Shown: positions 12,151 to 22,540 of the stretch, piece after piece | How positions within the stretch are numbered: position 1 is the first letter of the stretch | Layout: each line of letters opens with the position of its first letter | DNA from: Symsagittifera roscoffensis | Taxonomy: Eukaryota > Xenacoelomorpha > Acoela > Convolutidae | Direction of reading: 5' to 3' | Length of the DNA stretch: 64,000 nucleotides | Assembly (NCBI RefSeq): GCF_963678635.1 | Contig: NC_087071.1 | Coordinates: 29,624,141 to 29,688,140 of the forward strand | The notes under the pieces: generated by a model | Told to the model about the DNA's origin: nothing | Database searches by the model: none | The model's input: the letters and a program-made list of their open reading frames with translations, nothing else | Made by a program: the position numbers and the translations under genes

Positions 12151-12880
12151 CTCTTTCCTGTGATACAAACAGTCTTGTTGTTCCGATTTTTGATGAAACA
12201 GACGAAATATATGAGATGTTTTTTTTTCTCCAGAAGACTTTCGTTAGTTTAACTGGAGGTTCTTGAGCAATTTTGTTTTACAGTCTGAAAATTATTCATT
12301 CAGAGGGCTAGAAACTGTTATTGTTCCGACTTTCGATACGAAAGTAAAGGAATATTTGTGCTCGAAGGGGGGGTTTTTTTTTCTTCAGACAAACTTCGAC
12401 TTTTTAACTAGCCATTTTTGACGGATTTTTTTGTATCATTCAGAAGGTATTGTTATCTTGAGCTTGAATTTGAAAAGATATTTCACCTGTGATCACTTTT
12501 CGTAAAGTTATAAGGGTTTAAAGATTGCCATTTTGGCCATTTTGACCAATTTGGGACAATTAAGGCGCGATAGAATTCGCGCTATTAACGCGTAAGCGGA
12601 GATTTAATCCGTCTTATAAATCGTTTCAAATTGGTTGAACGAAGCTTATGTGCCATAATTGATTTGTTACAAGGAACCAACTCGATCTTTTTTAAATTTT
12701 ATATGGCGTGTGGGGGGGATGATTTCAATAACAAAAAAAGTTTTCAAATTTTAGAATTTTTTTTCATTTTAATTTATTAAATATATATTTTTTATGTTAT
12801 TACTGCTGCTCCATAAACCAAAAGGCAGTCGGAACATTCAGGGCTTCGCCCTGATACGAGCAGTCTTGTTCTACTACGGT
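12151..12880. repeat. R4 repeat copy
   Basis: R4 is a roughly 700-bp interspersed repeat recognisable by the ordered words GGCAGTCGG-ACATTCAGGGC, GCCCTGATACGAGCAGTCTTGTT, CCGACTTTCG-AACG, CAGACAAGTTTCGACTT, AATTTAGGACAATTAACGCGCGAT, CGCGTAAGCGGAG and ATATGGCGTGTGGGGG. This copy has most of them. R4 shares the AACGCGCGAT and GGTTGAAGCAGGC parts with R1, so the two families are related. A short open frame from a TTTTACAG acceptor-like site at 12284 lies inside the repeat and recurs in other copies; I do not call it an exon. Confidence 0.7.
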
Positions 12881-13579
12881 TCAAATCTCTCAAAATTAAA
12901 ATGGTTTGAATTTTGTACGTTTTGATGAATATAATTCGATTTGGTATAACTAACGCGTAATATATTTTGTTCAAGCATCAAGCTCAAGCAGCAAACGGAA
13001 TAATTCCGAACATAACTTCGGCACAGTGCTCTTATTTATACAACACTACACGCAAAACGTTTTACTCGGCACTGTACATATCGAGTAGAGGATTTAAATC
13101 AGATACAAAAAAAAACATATTGACTGATAGAGGGAGTCGATTTTGACATAAAACTGACTTCGAACTTAAAGAGGAATATGGAACGCTTAGGGTTTTGTCC
13201 TGTATCGAGCATTTGTCCTAATCTGAAACTAATCTTGTAAAACAACTTGCGCTTACATTCGCTTTTACCGGAATGTGATTCGTATGATCTTCATTTCACA
13301 CCTGAAAGTGATTTCACGAGTTCACGTACGATTTTTTTTGGTGTGATAATGTGATGATTGGTTCCTTTTTCCATGTAGAAGGACTAGTCAAACACAACTT
13401 TTTTTGTTTAAAATCAGAGGAACGTTAGCTCTAAGCAAGACGTTTTGAGTTGCTAATAAAAGCAGTGCAGTTGAAAAGTTTAGTTTGAGCCAACAAACTG
13501 TTTTGCAGAATTGTAGATCTTGTGTTAACTATTTAGGTACCAGTATTCAGTATGCTAGTAGCATTATGGCTTTTCTCAG
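12881..13579. other. No gene seen upstream of the exon at 13580
   Basis: AT-rich intron-like sequence without recognisable repeat or frame. The last 60 bases contain several AG dinucleotides before the strong acceptor GGCTTTTCTCAG. Confidence 0.5.
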
Positions 13580-13665
13580 ATACAAAACATCTGGATCTTC
13601 TGGACAAATCTCCTGGACTCCGATCGGGATGGGAGGATGTCAAACAACACTTGAAAATTGAAGAG
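13580..13665 (+). CDS. Internal coding exon, product unidentified
   Basis: The exon lies between acceptor GGCTTTTCTCAG and a perfect donor GAGGTAAGTTTT. After two bases completing a split codon it encodes 28 residues beginning TKHLDLLDKSPGLRSG and ending DVKQHLKIEE, hydrophilic with a W in the middle and no transmembrane segment. The exon ends in phase 0. The next strong candidates, at 16335-16460 and 18629-18799, also begin in phase 0, so the three can be joined without breaking the frame. The downstream intron starts with an R4 repeat copy. I do not recognise the family. The high-quality splice sites are the main evidence, since the sequence is too short for composition to help. Confidence 0.6.
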
Positions 13666-13689
13666 GTAAGTTTTCGACCTAATAGCTTT

Positions 13690-14048
13690 GCATTTTTTGA
13701 GGTATGTCTGCATTCAATTTCAGAGAGTTATTTTTGTTCCAACTGTTGGAGAAAGTACGGAGCATTTATGCCTTGGGTGGTTTTCTATTCAGTCAAACTC
13801 TGGATGATTAACTTGAGATTTTTGACGGATTTTCTTATACCATTTGAAAGATTTTCTGACTTAATTCCAATTTGAAAAGATATTTTACCATTTTTGTCCA
13901 CCAGATAAGATTTTTTTGTCAATTGGAAAATTATTCATTTGACATTTTCGAACAATTAACTTGCGATATATTCGTAAGATGCGTAAGCAACGGATTAGTG
14001 CGTTCCAAATCGAATTGAGGCCAGTTTTTTAGTCATAATAAACTATTT
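13690..14048. repeat. R4 repeat copy, diverged, within an intron
   Basis: Contains the R4 words GTTCCAACTGTTGGAGAAAG (a diverged CCGACTTTCG-AACGAAAG), a GACGGATTTT block and CGTAAGCAACGG. It starts about 25 bp after the donor of the exon at 13580-13665. Confidence 0.55.
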
Positions 14049-14049
14049 C

Positions 14050-14400
14050 GAGACGCTAAACGTACCCTTTAAATTTTAAATTGCGGAGAAAATGAAGAAA
14101 AAATGAGAAAAAAAATGTTCCTCTTTTAATTATTTCGAAAATTATTCAATCAAGGTTTTTAGAATAGCTTTAAAACCAGTCGGGACATTCAAGTATTCAA
14201 GCTCTCAAATACAAGCCTTCGAGACGCTAAACTTACCCTTTAAGTTTTAAATTGCGGAGAAAATGAAGAAAAAATGAGAAAAAAAAGTTCCTCTTTTAAT
14301 TATTTCAACAATTATTCAATCAAAGATTTTAAAATAGCTTTAAAAGCAGTCGGGATATTCAAGAATTCAAGCCCTCAAACACAATGAATATATATGTCGA
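14050..14400. repeat. 171-bp tandem duplication
   Basis: The word GAGACGCTAAAC starts at 14050 and 14221, so the period is 171 bp. The two copies share AATTGCGGAGAAAATGAAG, a poly-A tract, GTTCCTCTTTTAATTATTTC and CAGTCGGGA(C/T)ATTCAAG, with about a dozen differences. The unit is derived from R4 (the CAGTCGGGACATTCA junction). Confidence 0.8.
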
Positions 14401-15165
14401 AAACGAAAATTAAGAATCCCACATGTAAGAAAAGTGAAAAGAAATCAAAAGAATGGACTTTTTTGGCCAAAAAGGTGAACAATATAATCGGTTTCCAAAA
14501 TAGTTTTGAAAACTTCTTTTAAAAAAGAGTTAATTTTGTGTTTTGCATTAAAAATAAAAAAGCTTTCGATTATAATTGCCTTGCAATGAGAATTACTTTT
14601 GTAATTTCTAGCATTATAACCCATATATACTCGTTTCTATTCGACTACTTTTAACTTCTATTGACACTGACAAAAACCTCAAACTCAATCATCATTATCC
14701 CTGGAACTCCAGTGCCGGATGCTTGCGTCCACATTAGAGTCAATGCTTCAAAGTAAACTAGAAAAATTTCTACTCGTCTTTTATAAATATTCTGACTGGG
14801 CTGTTCTTTCTGAGTACTGGATTACATAATATTTTTTCTCCTTTTCTAAGAATTATTTAGCAGAAAATGAAACAGAGTCCCCAACTAAATGGAACTCTTG
14901 ACTGTTGTGATTTTTGAATAGTTTCTTAGTGCCCGCACCCCAATTGAATAGGCTTCAAATGAGTACCGCTTTTTGACACCTTATGCTTAATCTTGACGGA
15001 AAAAGATTTTGAAGAACAAAAATCAATTTCACAATTCTCTTAAATTTTTCATTTTCATAGTTTTTTTTCATAAATATATGCACTTTTGCATTGTTTTTTT
15101 TGTTAGTTTCCTTAAACGCATTTTAAACATATGATTTGAATTTAAAAATTGAATTTTGTTTTCAG
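14401..15165. other. No gene seen
   Basis: AT-rich. Contains a short match to the inverted-repeat element at 45132-45298 (CGATTATAATTG near 14558 and GACACTGACAAAAA near 14666), probably a decayed copy. Confidence 0.4.
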
Positions 15166-15351
15166 GGGCATATCAAAAATGTTTTTAAAAGAACGGGTTG
15201 TCTCAAACAGTCTCAAACAAACAATCAATTTTATAAAGCATCAGAACCAGGAATCTTATTTTTTTTTGACCAAAAGGAGTATTTTTTGGCAATAATCAGT
15301 TTTCAAAACGATTTAACCAGTTTTGTACTTTTCAAACAAGAGTTTGGTTAA
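15166..15351 (+). CDS. Doubtful exon candidate
   Basis: A strong acceptor TTTTGTTTTCAG is followed by an open frame in phase 0 starting GHIKNVFKRTGCLKQS and running 61 residues to a TAA. No convincing donor lies inside it; GTTTGGTTA near 15339 is weak. The phase is compatible with the exon ending at 13665, but including it as a terminal exon would exclude the exon at 16335. It could be chance or an alternative 3' end. Confidence 0.25.
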   Translation, partial: GHIKNVFKRTGCLKQSQTNNQFYKASEPGILFFFDQKEYFLAIISFQNDLTSFVLFKQEFG

Positions 15352-15433
15352 CGTTCTTCTCTGAAATGAGGGGAAGGTCCAGAATTCATTGATGAAAGGC
15401 AAAAATTCTGGTCCTAAAAACAACAAAAACTAG

Positions 15434-15670
15434 CTTAGATTTCAAGGCTGTCAACAAAGCAAACACCGCCAGTTTATTAGGACAAATGAAAAATTGGCTG
15501 GATCATTGTCAATTTCACTTGAAACTGAATGGGTTCCCCTTTTTGTTTCTAAAGAAAGTTATGTCTTTGGGATCGTTTATTCAGGCGCAGATCAAGATGA
15601 TGTTATCCTTGATCCGGTCTTGAACAACGATAAGCAGTGCCGAAAAACCCAATTCTGCAAAAACACTTAA
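15434..15670 (+). CDS. Coding-like frame without ATG, 78 residues, product unidentified
   Basis: A frame bounded upstream by a TAG and downstream by TAA reads as typical protein rather than AT-rich noise. It includes SISLETEWVPLFVSKESYVF, then GIVYSGADQDDVILDPVL, and ends KQCRKTQFCKNT with three cysteines (another lies near the start, GCQQ). Acidic, aromatic and small residues are well mixed. There is no internal ATG, so it must be a spliced exon or a decayed element. Possible acceptors are the CTAG at 15430-15433 and the TTAG at 15435-15438, both with poor pyrimidine tracts. I do not recognise a domain. The 237-base run without stops in such AT-rich DNA and the residue composition are the evidence. 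Confidence 0.45.
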   Translation, partial: LRFQGCQQSKHRQFIRTNEKLAGSLSISLETEWVPLFVSKESYVFGIVYSGADQDDVILDPVLNNDKQCRKTQFCKNT

Positions 15671-16334
15671 TCATCCTTGTTTTAGGTTTTTATTGGAATC
15701 AGTAATGATTGGCATTTTTCGAAAGCGCAGAGGGGCAGTATTTTTTCTAATTGAAAAAAAGAGGGAAAAAATGTGACACAAAAAAAATTCATTGGCGGGG
15801 TTTAACTGACTTGGTAGTCACAAACGTTAAATTTTTTTCGCCGTTGCTTGAAATGCGTTAAAAAACTGAGGAAAAAATCAAAAGCACATATTATTTTAAA
15901 AATTTAAAAGTCTACAGTAAGCTGGGCATCGAAACTAACTTTTTATTCAATGAACTGACAAGAAATTACCTGTCATCTGTGATTTTTGTTTATTTTGAAT
16001 TATTTAACATGTTTCAAAGTGGTATATATATTTGGATTAGAAAACGCGCCAAGTTTTTGATTAAGCTAACGTACTCCAAAGGCCCAGGACTTTGTCACTC
16101 TCAGAGTACTCTGGATTTTTCTTTTAAAAATATCTCAAACATATAATGTTATTTTGATCATGACGTAAAAAACTTCTGAAAAATATATAAAAAAAACATA
16201 TTTTAGGACTACTCTAATAGATTATGTAGTCTTTGCAGTTTTTAGCAGGTATTTAAATTAAAATTTTGTAGCGTTTATTACGTTATATCAGTTGAAGTTA
16301 TTAGAAATACGATTTTCTTAATTACTTGAACCAG

Positions 16335-16460
16335 TACTCTAAGAATGAGAACTGGCCTGATTTTGCTGTAGACACTCGTCGAACCGGAATATTTTTAGAA
16401 AAACGGATTACTTTCCTACTTCTTCACGGAATCAACGATCAGAAGATTTTCTCAAGAAGG
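16335..16460 (+). CDS. Internal coding exon, product unidentified
   Basis: This 126-bp exon encodes 42 residues in phase 0 at both ends, starting YSKNENWPDFAVDTRRTGIF and ending INDQKIFSRR. It lies between a CAG acceptor (16332-16334, with CGATTTTCTTAATTACTTGAAC upstream) and a perfect donor AGAAGGGTAAGTTTTG. An alternative acceptor AAG nine bases downstream keeps the frame. The peptide mixes basic and aromatic residues with a short hydrophobic run (FLLLHGI). It joins in frame to the exon at 13580-13665 upstream and 18629-18799 downstream, so these three are presented as one gene model. The introns hold R4 repeats. The family is not recognised. Confidence 0.6.
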
Positions 16461-16785
16461 GTAAGTTTTGTTTTAATAACATATTTTGTAGTAAATTATC
16501 CAAAAACGGACACAAAATTCAACGTTTTAAACACTCTTTCACATTAAAAAAATTCGATGGTACATAACTATTTTTCATTCGAATTTAAAAACTCTTTTAT
16601 GGATAAAATAAATCCTGGTCTGACTTGTTAATTAAAAATTTTAGGATGGTCATACAATATAAAGGGAGGGTTGACCTACAAAAAAGTTAACACATGCAGA
16701 AAAGAATTGTGTTGTATTGAGAATTTAAAAACAATCCTATTGTGATGCTAGGATTTATCCATTGCATTATACATTTATGCTCCGG
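16461..16785. other. Intron sequence, nothing recognised
   Basis: AT-rich sequence after the donor at 16461; no repeat family or frame supported. Confidence 0.4.
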
Positions 16786-17470
16786 TGGTTTAAAAATTTC
16801 GATTTGGGTTGGATTGTTTGCGCTCCGATAACTTTTTCACCAAGCAAATTTCAAATTTTTAACTAGCCTTTTTCGGGGTAATTTATTTTTACAATCAGAA
16901 AACTTCCGTTGTCCTGAGCACAAAATTAAAAAACAGAATTCAAGTCTTATATCTTCTAAATAAAAAGTTATTTTTTTTTGTAATAGCGTGGAGAGGGAAT
17001 ATTTTCAAAACAAAAGTAAAGTGTCTTTTAGTTTTTTTCCAGGTTTGTTGAAGATTTTATCACTTTCTTCTAAATTAAAAACTACTCCTTAAATGTTAAA
17101 CGGCAGTCGGGGCATTCAAAGCGTCGCCCTTAATTGCAATTTTGTTGTTTTTGAAGAGGTTAAACTTTTTGATCCAACTTTCGTAACAAAAGCAACGGAA
17201 TGTTTGTGCTCGGGTTTTCAATATTGCCATTTCGAACAACTTGGTACAAAATATTCACGATCTATTTTGCTACTTTGACGCGTAGGCAGATATTTAATCA
17301 ATCTAAGAACTGTTCCAAATTTTTAAAGGACGCTTGTTCGAAACAGTTTATTTGTAAATAGTATCAAAACTTATCACTTTGTAGTTTATATGGGGTGTGG
17401 GGGGATAATTTTCACCCATATATCTCAAAATACAATAAAAACTTCTTTTTTATTATGTTTAGTTTTTTCT
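16786..17470. repeat. R4 repeat copy
   Basis: Carries CACCAAGCAAATTTC, GGCAGTCGGGGCATTCAAAG, CGTCGCCCTTAATTG, CCAACTTTCGTAACAAAAGCAACG, GACGCGTAGGCAG and ATATGGGGTGTGGGGGGATAA in the order expected of R4, with more divergence than the following copy. Confidence 0.7.
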
Positions 17471-18260
17471 GTTTTTACTGTTCCATAGAACTTAAAGGGC
17501 AGTCGAAAAAGGGATTATCACTGAGACGAGCAGTCTTCATGTTCCGACTTTTGTAACGACAGTAACGGAATATTTAAGCTCGGATGGTTTTTTCTTTAGA
17601 CAAGTTTCGATTTCTTAACTAGCAACTTTTGACGGATTTTTTTTTTACATCATTCAAAAGTATTGTTTTCCTGAGCCTGTATTTGAAAAAGCTTTCCCTT
17701 TTCCTCTTCCTCTTTTTCCTTTTCCTTTCACCTCACACATGCATCAATTTTATGGTGTAACGGATGGTTTTGCAAGGTTAATTATGATGACCGAATATGT
17801 TTGCCATGGCCTGAATAGTCCGTACGCCAATTTTCATAACAATCGTATGATGTGAACAAAGTTTTCATTTACAAAATTTTGCAGGTGGGGAAAGGGATAA
17901 AAGCTAGATTTTTCACCTGTGATCATTTTTTGTGAAGCTATGGTGGTTTAAATAATGCCATTTTGACCAACTAGGTACAAATAACGCGCGATATATTTCG
18001 CGCTATTTAGGCGTAAGCGGAGTTTTATTCCGTCTTGGAAATCGTTCCATATTGGTTGAACGAAGGTCATTTGCCATATTTGGTTTGATAAAAAGAGCGA
18101 ATTTTATCACTTCGATTTTTAAATGGCGTGTGGGAGATGATTTTCACAAAAATCTCAAATTTTGAAATTTTTTTATGTTTAATTTTTTCATGTTACTATT
18201 GTTCCATAGACCTTGAGAAAGCGCCGGAACATTCGGCGTTTTGCCCTGATACGAGCAGTA
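17471..18260. repeat. R4 copy interrupted by an R1 segment
   Basis: R4 words run from GGGCAGTCGAAAAAG and ACGAGCAGTC to the CCTGAGCCTGTATTTGAAAAAG block. From about 17695 to 17895 the sequence switches to R1 (CCTTTTCACCTCAC, AATTTTATGGTGTAA, AATAGTCCGTACGCCAATTT, TTTTGCAGGTGGGG). R4 then resumes with CTAGATTTTTCACCTGTGATCAT. The nested order suggests R1 entered R4 or recombination between related families. Confidence 0.7.
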
Positions 18261-18628
18261 TTGTTCGCATTTAGAAAACATGTGGTGTTTTTAATAGCTA
18301 AAAACTGGTTTGGAAAGGAAAAGCTCTTCACTTTCTTATACATGTGGTTACCACAGGATGTTTGACGTCAGAAAAAAATTTGATTGCAAAATCCAAATAA
18401 AATTGTCCTAGATTGATATTAGTTTTGAACTTTTTGTTCCGGGCCATTTTCATGGTGGACCCGATCCATGCAAAATTTTGGGCATACAATTTCTATAACT
18501 TGGAACTTTGCATGTACGAAAACTGAACGAAAAGTGCAGGACTAGTTAAAACAATTTCGCAATTCGAACTATAAAGTGGATCAACAATTGCAAAATTGTA
18601 GTGGAGAACTATGGAAGGTAATTTGCAG

Positions 18629-18799
18629 GAAAATATTCCAAGATGCAAATGCGCAGTTCGATTCAAGTCTAAACAGCTGACCGTTTTCTTTTTTATAATA
18701 ATGAAATATTATGAAGAAAGAACAGAATGTGTCGTCATAATACATACCAAATCCAAATATGGAATTGCAGGACTAGCATACACATTTTTTTCAAACTGA
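18629..18799 (+). CDS. Candidate terminal exon, product unidentified
   Basis: After an acceptor GGTAATTTGCAG the frame is open in phase 0 for 56 codons to a TGA. It begins ENIPRCKCAVRFKSKQ, contains a hydrophobic run TVFFFIIM, then KYYEERTECVVIIHTKSKYG, and ends YTFFSN. Phase 0 matches the donor at 16460, allowing a model 13580-13665, 16335-16460, 18629-18799. No AATAAA lies within the following 100 bases, which weakens the terminal call. An ATG at 18611 would start the same frame upstream of the acceptor, so a single-exon reading is possible. The function is unknown. Confidence 0.45.
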   Translation, partial: ENIPRCKCAVRFKSKQLTVFFFIIMKYYEERTECVVIIHTKSKYGIAGLAYTFFSN

Positions 18800-19575
18800 G
18801 TCTTTCGAAGAGATAATGCCAATCTTGTCAATTATATTCAATGTTAAATCAAGTAACTTGTGAGATCCGGCACACAAGATTTTCGGCTAAAAATAGATTA
18901 TGTTGAAAAAATCTTGCTAAAAAGGTTTCAAAAAATCGATTATGTGTAATCAAAATAAGCAACGTTTTCTATTTTGTTAGCGTTAAATTTTGTTTAGTAA
19001 TTATTTAATAGGTAATCTGTTTTTTTTGTCACTTAATCCAAGAAAATCTGTATCATATAAATCTAATATGCAAAAAAATCAATTTTTGTCTCCATAGAAT
19101 CGACTCCAAATATGTTTAAAAACATGACTTACTCTATGTAAGAATTTAAATTTTAAAGCTGAAATCCAAAAGTAAAAGCAATCAACATGAATCATTGTTA
19201 CGATGGATTATCTTATAGTAACCGGAAAAATCGCTTCTTGCTAAACTTTACTTTAAAACAGTTTAATTATTTGATATTTTCAGTTCCAAAACATTTTGAG
19301 GCAAAAGATTGATGAATAAATAAGCAATCGAATCTAAAATTAAGATCAACCAAAAAAACAGCCTTGCGAAAAAAAATTACTAAAAACTACCACCCAAAAA
19401 ATTAATTGTTGCAAGGGTTTCTTAGAAACTCCTAATGTTTCTTAATTCCGGAAAACCTGAAGGAAAAAATCGACGATTAAAAGCACCACTAAAAATTCTC
19501 AATGCGGTAAAATAGTGAAGTACAAAAATCGAGGTATGGTACATAGAAAAATTTAGCTAAAAACTCGAAACTTAC
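18800..19575. other. No gene seen
   Basis: AT-rich sequence without repeats I can assign; it ends at the minus-strand donor at 19575-19574. Confidence 0.4.
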
Positions 19576-19741
19576 TAGTAATAACCTTTATCCCGAAGAT
19601 TAATACGTTTTGACAATAAATTTAGTCTTCCTAATTTCCGAATTCTTGTTCTTTGACCTAGTTTAGGTAATAATCTCTTCTTTTCTTTCCAAATTCTTTT
19701 TGTCGAACTTTGATCTTTGTAGTTAATTTTTGCTTTTAAAT
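19576..19741 (-). CDS. Internal coding exon for a highly basic peptide
   Basis: On the minus strand an acceptor CGTTTAATTCAG and a donor CTAGTAAGTTTC enclose a 166-bp frame. It starts DLKAKINYKDQSSTKRIW and continues through KEKKRLLPKLGQRTRIRKLG to NLRDKGYY: very rich in K and R, suggesting a nucleic-acid-binding or nuclear protein, though no domain is recognised. Two bases complete the first codon and two are left at the end. A second basic frame lies just upstream on the same strand (19800-20022), separated by an intron of probably under 100 bp, and the two are probably consecutive exons. Confidence 0.5.
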
Positions 19742-19799
19742 CTGAATTAAACGTTTTCAACCAATGGTTTGAACTAATGGTTGATTTCTGTCAACTAGC

Positions 19800-20022
19800 T
19801 CATTTCCCTGGAACTAATTATGTTCAAACGTGCAGTAAAACTCATCGTAAAAAATTTGATTCCCAATTTATTGTTTTGAATTTGTTTCTTTTTTGGTCGG
19901 ATTTTAGTTGGTCTTTCTTTCGAAGCTTCCAATAATATGGAAGGTTTGATTACAGAGATATGTTCACGGGCTCTGCTATTAGAAGGTTTTTCTTCTTGCA
20001 GCTCTGTTTGTGAGTAGATCCC
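19800..20022 (-). CDS. Coding exon upstream of the basic exon, 3' border uncertain
   Basis: The acceptor AAGATTTTTGCAG precedes a phase-0 frame starting GIYSQTELQEEKPSNSRARE and continuing with HISVIKPSILLEASKERP and RPKKKQIQNNKLGIKFF, again K/R-rich and hydrophilic. The frame stays open to a TAG near 19797. A donor has to lie before it: the one at 19829-19828 (GCACGTTTGA) leaves one base, matching the phase of the exon at 19741, and would give an 86-bp intron. GTTCCAGG at about 19815 is an alternative of the same phase. No start codon is evident, so further upstream exons are expected. The product is not recognised. Confidence 0.5.
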
Positions 20023-20199
20023 CTGCAAAAATCTTCAATCCAATAATTGAAGTTTGGGCGAACTGTTATCAGATTTATTGCTTTTACATTGACAACACTA
20101 ATACAATAACACAAGAAATTTTTTCGAATAGAAGGGCAATATTCTCAGTTTGTTTTGCTTTATTGGCTTGTAAGCGTGAATTCTCTAACCTTTGTTAGA

Positions 20200-21829
20200 A
20201 ATATATACTTTCATTGCTCTTCAAGCAGGTAACAAATCCCCGAAAGTTTCTTCCCCTAATTCTCACTGAGCAGTCCTTTTTATCCCTTTGGCGCGGATTT
20301 TTTGATCGCCCCCTAAACGTAACCAAAATTAATTTTCGTTTATACCAGGGAAAAGAAAACTAACTTTAAAGCAATCCATTTCTGAAAAGTTTCACTCAAC
20401 CTCTATTTCTGAAAATCAACCTGCTCCGAACTAAAGTTCATCATCACTTTATTCCAGAGCAGAAGATCCCAACAATTTTTTTTTAGCAAATGTAAGGAGA
20501 AAAATATACTTCTATTTGTTTTCAGATAATTCAACGCTGACGCAACATTGAATACTGTAACTTCAATTAAATTTTTACCGTAGTTTGATATAATAAAGCA
20601 AGGGGATTGTGATGTTGGTGTTTTTCTTGATAAAATGGAGAAATGTGGAGAAGGGCTTTTAAGTCACCATTTAGGCGATCGAAAAAAAAAATTTGTCCCT
20701 GTTTTACAATTTTTTCTGATCTTGTTTTTTTAAATTTTATTAAATGGTCAAAGACCATACAAAAAGAAATGGTATTTTCTTTGTGTATGGTCAAAGTCGG
20801 CCTTTTTGCTCAGTCCCTGTAAGCGTCATCAGTTTTCATAGCGTAAAAAATCTATCCATGTTGGAGTACAAGAGTTTCAAATCTAGATTTAGTTTTTTTT
20901 ATGATTGAAATTGAATTTTAAAAAGCTTGACGAGGTCCGTAATGGTGGCACAAACTATCATTCGGTGTGATAACCGATCTCTCACAGTCGGAAACTTTTA
21001 TCTGTAGAGGTCTTGTCAGGAAAAAAATTGTGTTAAATAATGGTTTGAATATACTGACTGAGCTACCAAACTGAAAAAGAGAAAATGAAATGTGTGAATC
21101 GTTAATGGGATCAGAAAAAGAGTGGCATGACTCATTAGGTTGAAATTAATATCTTTCAACTGAAATTAGCATTTTTTATTCTATCTAAGTGACGCTGATT
21201 TGAATTCAAGTTTGTATATGAAAACTTGGCTCTTTAGATGTAATTGTTAGAAAAATTTTGGTAGGTTCGTGCCATGAACACTGAATTTCTGTTTTCTGGT
21301 GAAAATGCCAATAATCGTTTTTCAGGTAGGTAAAAAATTATTATCATGTTTCTTAGCCTTCGCTTAACTGTTTTTTTTTTAAAGTCATTCAATAAAAAAC
21401 AGATGAACTATTTAAGGTTTTGAAAATGTACAAGGCCTAAAAGCAATTAAACTCGAGCAAAAAGCTCGGTTCCATACCCTTGGTATCTATTTTTCCTCGT
21501 AAAGACTCAAGTTGCTCAAAAAAAGTCACACAAAATCTCTCATGATCCTATCCCTATTTACCTTGATCAGTCAGTTTGGACCCTTCCGGATTAAAAACAG
21601 TTAACAGTTGGTTGTTATTCAATCATTTTTTCATTCGCCATTGAAGCTGATAATGACCTTTGCGATGATTTTCTTGATGCCTTCACAGAGACCGGCTTTT
21701 TTATAACTGGCAAGTTGTAAAAAAAGACATAGAAGGAATACTAAGAATCAACAAGGACTAACTTATAAACTAAGATATTCCTCTCCTTGCCAGACAATTA
21801 CTGAAAAGTCAACAAGAAAGCAAAATTAC
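20200..21829. other. No gene supported; one hairpin
   Basis: AT-rich. At 20753-20792 the inverted repeat GACCATACAAAAAGAAA / TTTCTTTGTGTATGGTC (one mismatch) forms a 17-bp stem. An open minus-strand frame at 20567-20794 overlaps it but has no splice or start support. Confidence 0.4.
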
Positions 21830-21963
21830 TTGCAATTTCTTCCTTCTCATCACAAGTAAGCAAAAACAAAAATGTCGATAAAAGTTGGTCGGCTTGCGTA
21901 AAATTAGGATGTTGTTGATTAGATAAATTTATTAAACTTTTGAACCAATTTATGTGTACTCCT
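21830..21963 (-). CDS. Possible internal exon, product unidentified
   Basis: The minus-strand frame reads GVHINWFKSLINLSNQQHPN then FTQADQLLSTFLFLL and TCDEKEEIA, an amphipathic, well-mixed sequence that looks like real protein. The donor GCAAGTAATTTT is acceptable (GTAAT). The acceptor is poor: ATTACTAG at 21965-21964 with little pyrimidine upstream, though the frame also opens upstream without an ATG. It lies on the same strand as the exons at 19.6-20.0 kb, but its end phase (one base left) does not fit the phase-0 start at 20022, so another exon or gene would be needed. Confidence 0.35.
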
Positions 21964-22349
21964 CTAGTAATTCCATTCAAATTTTTAAAAGCACAAAGTT
22001 TTTCCTTGTTTATGAAACCAACGCCTCTGACTTTGTTTCAAATGCAAATTTAGCGGTATCCACTGGGCCAAATAAATAGATTTCGAAGCCAATTGACCGT
22101 TAATAAAACATTATTATATTCTGGTCGAACTTATAAAACATTCGGTTCTTTTATTAAACAAGATGACTCCAAAAATGTTGGTCATGCCGTGTCTTTTATC
22201 CACAATTTAATAATCGACTATGAGTTGGTCCAACTATTATTTATCGTGTTTCTCATGAAAAAAGTTTGAAAAAGCTGCGAATTTTTACATCTATCCTCAA
22301 TCCAGAGGTCAGTGTGTTCCATTTTGCAGATGGTTGCCTCAGGTTTGCT

Positions 22350-22461
22350 TTGGATAACGCACAAAACGCGTCCAATTTTAAAATGACGTGATTACTAATG
22401 TAAAAATTGATTGATTTAATTGAAAATTGCTGGTTTTCCGGAATATTTGACGAAGTTTTGC
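22350..22461 (+). other. 5' untranslated exon of the small gene at 22541
   Basis: Sequence ending TTTGACGAAGTTTTGC immediately before donor GTGAGTATG. Its 5' end is not defined. All frames entering the next exon in the CDS frame meet a stop before the ATG, so this is non-coding. Confidence 0.4.
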
Positions 22462-22519
22462 GTGAGTATGGGTTTAAAAAGTTTTAATTAAAATTTTTAT
22501 TTGTGAAAATCAATTTCAG
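22462..22519 (+). other. 58-bp spliceosomal intron
   Basis: Begins GTGAGTATGGGTTT and ends AAAATCAATTTCAG, with an AATTAAAATT stretch in the middle. It has consensus ends and a size typical of compact invertebrate introns, the only complete short intron delimited with confidence in this window. Confidence 0.6.
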
Positions 22520-22540
22520 AAAAATTTTAAGTTTTAAATA

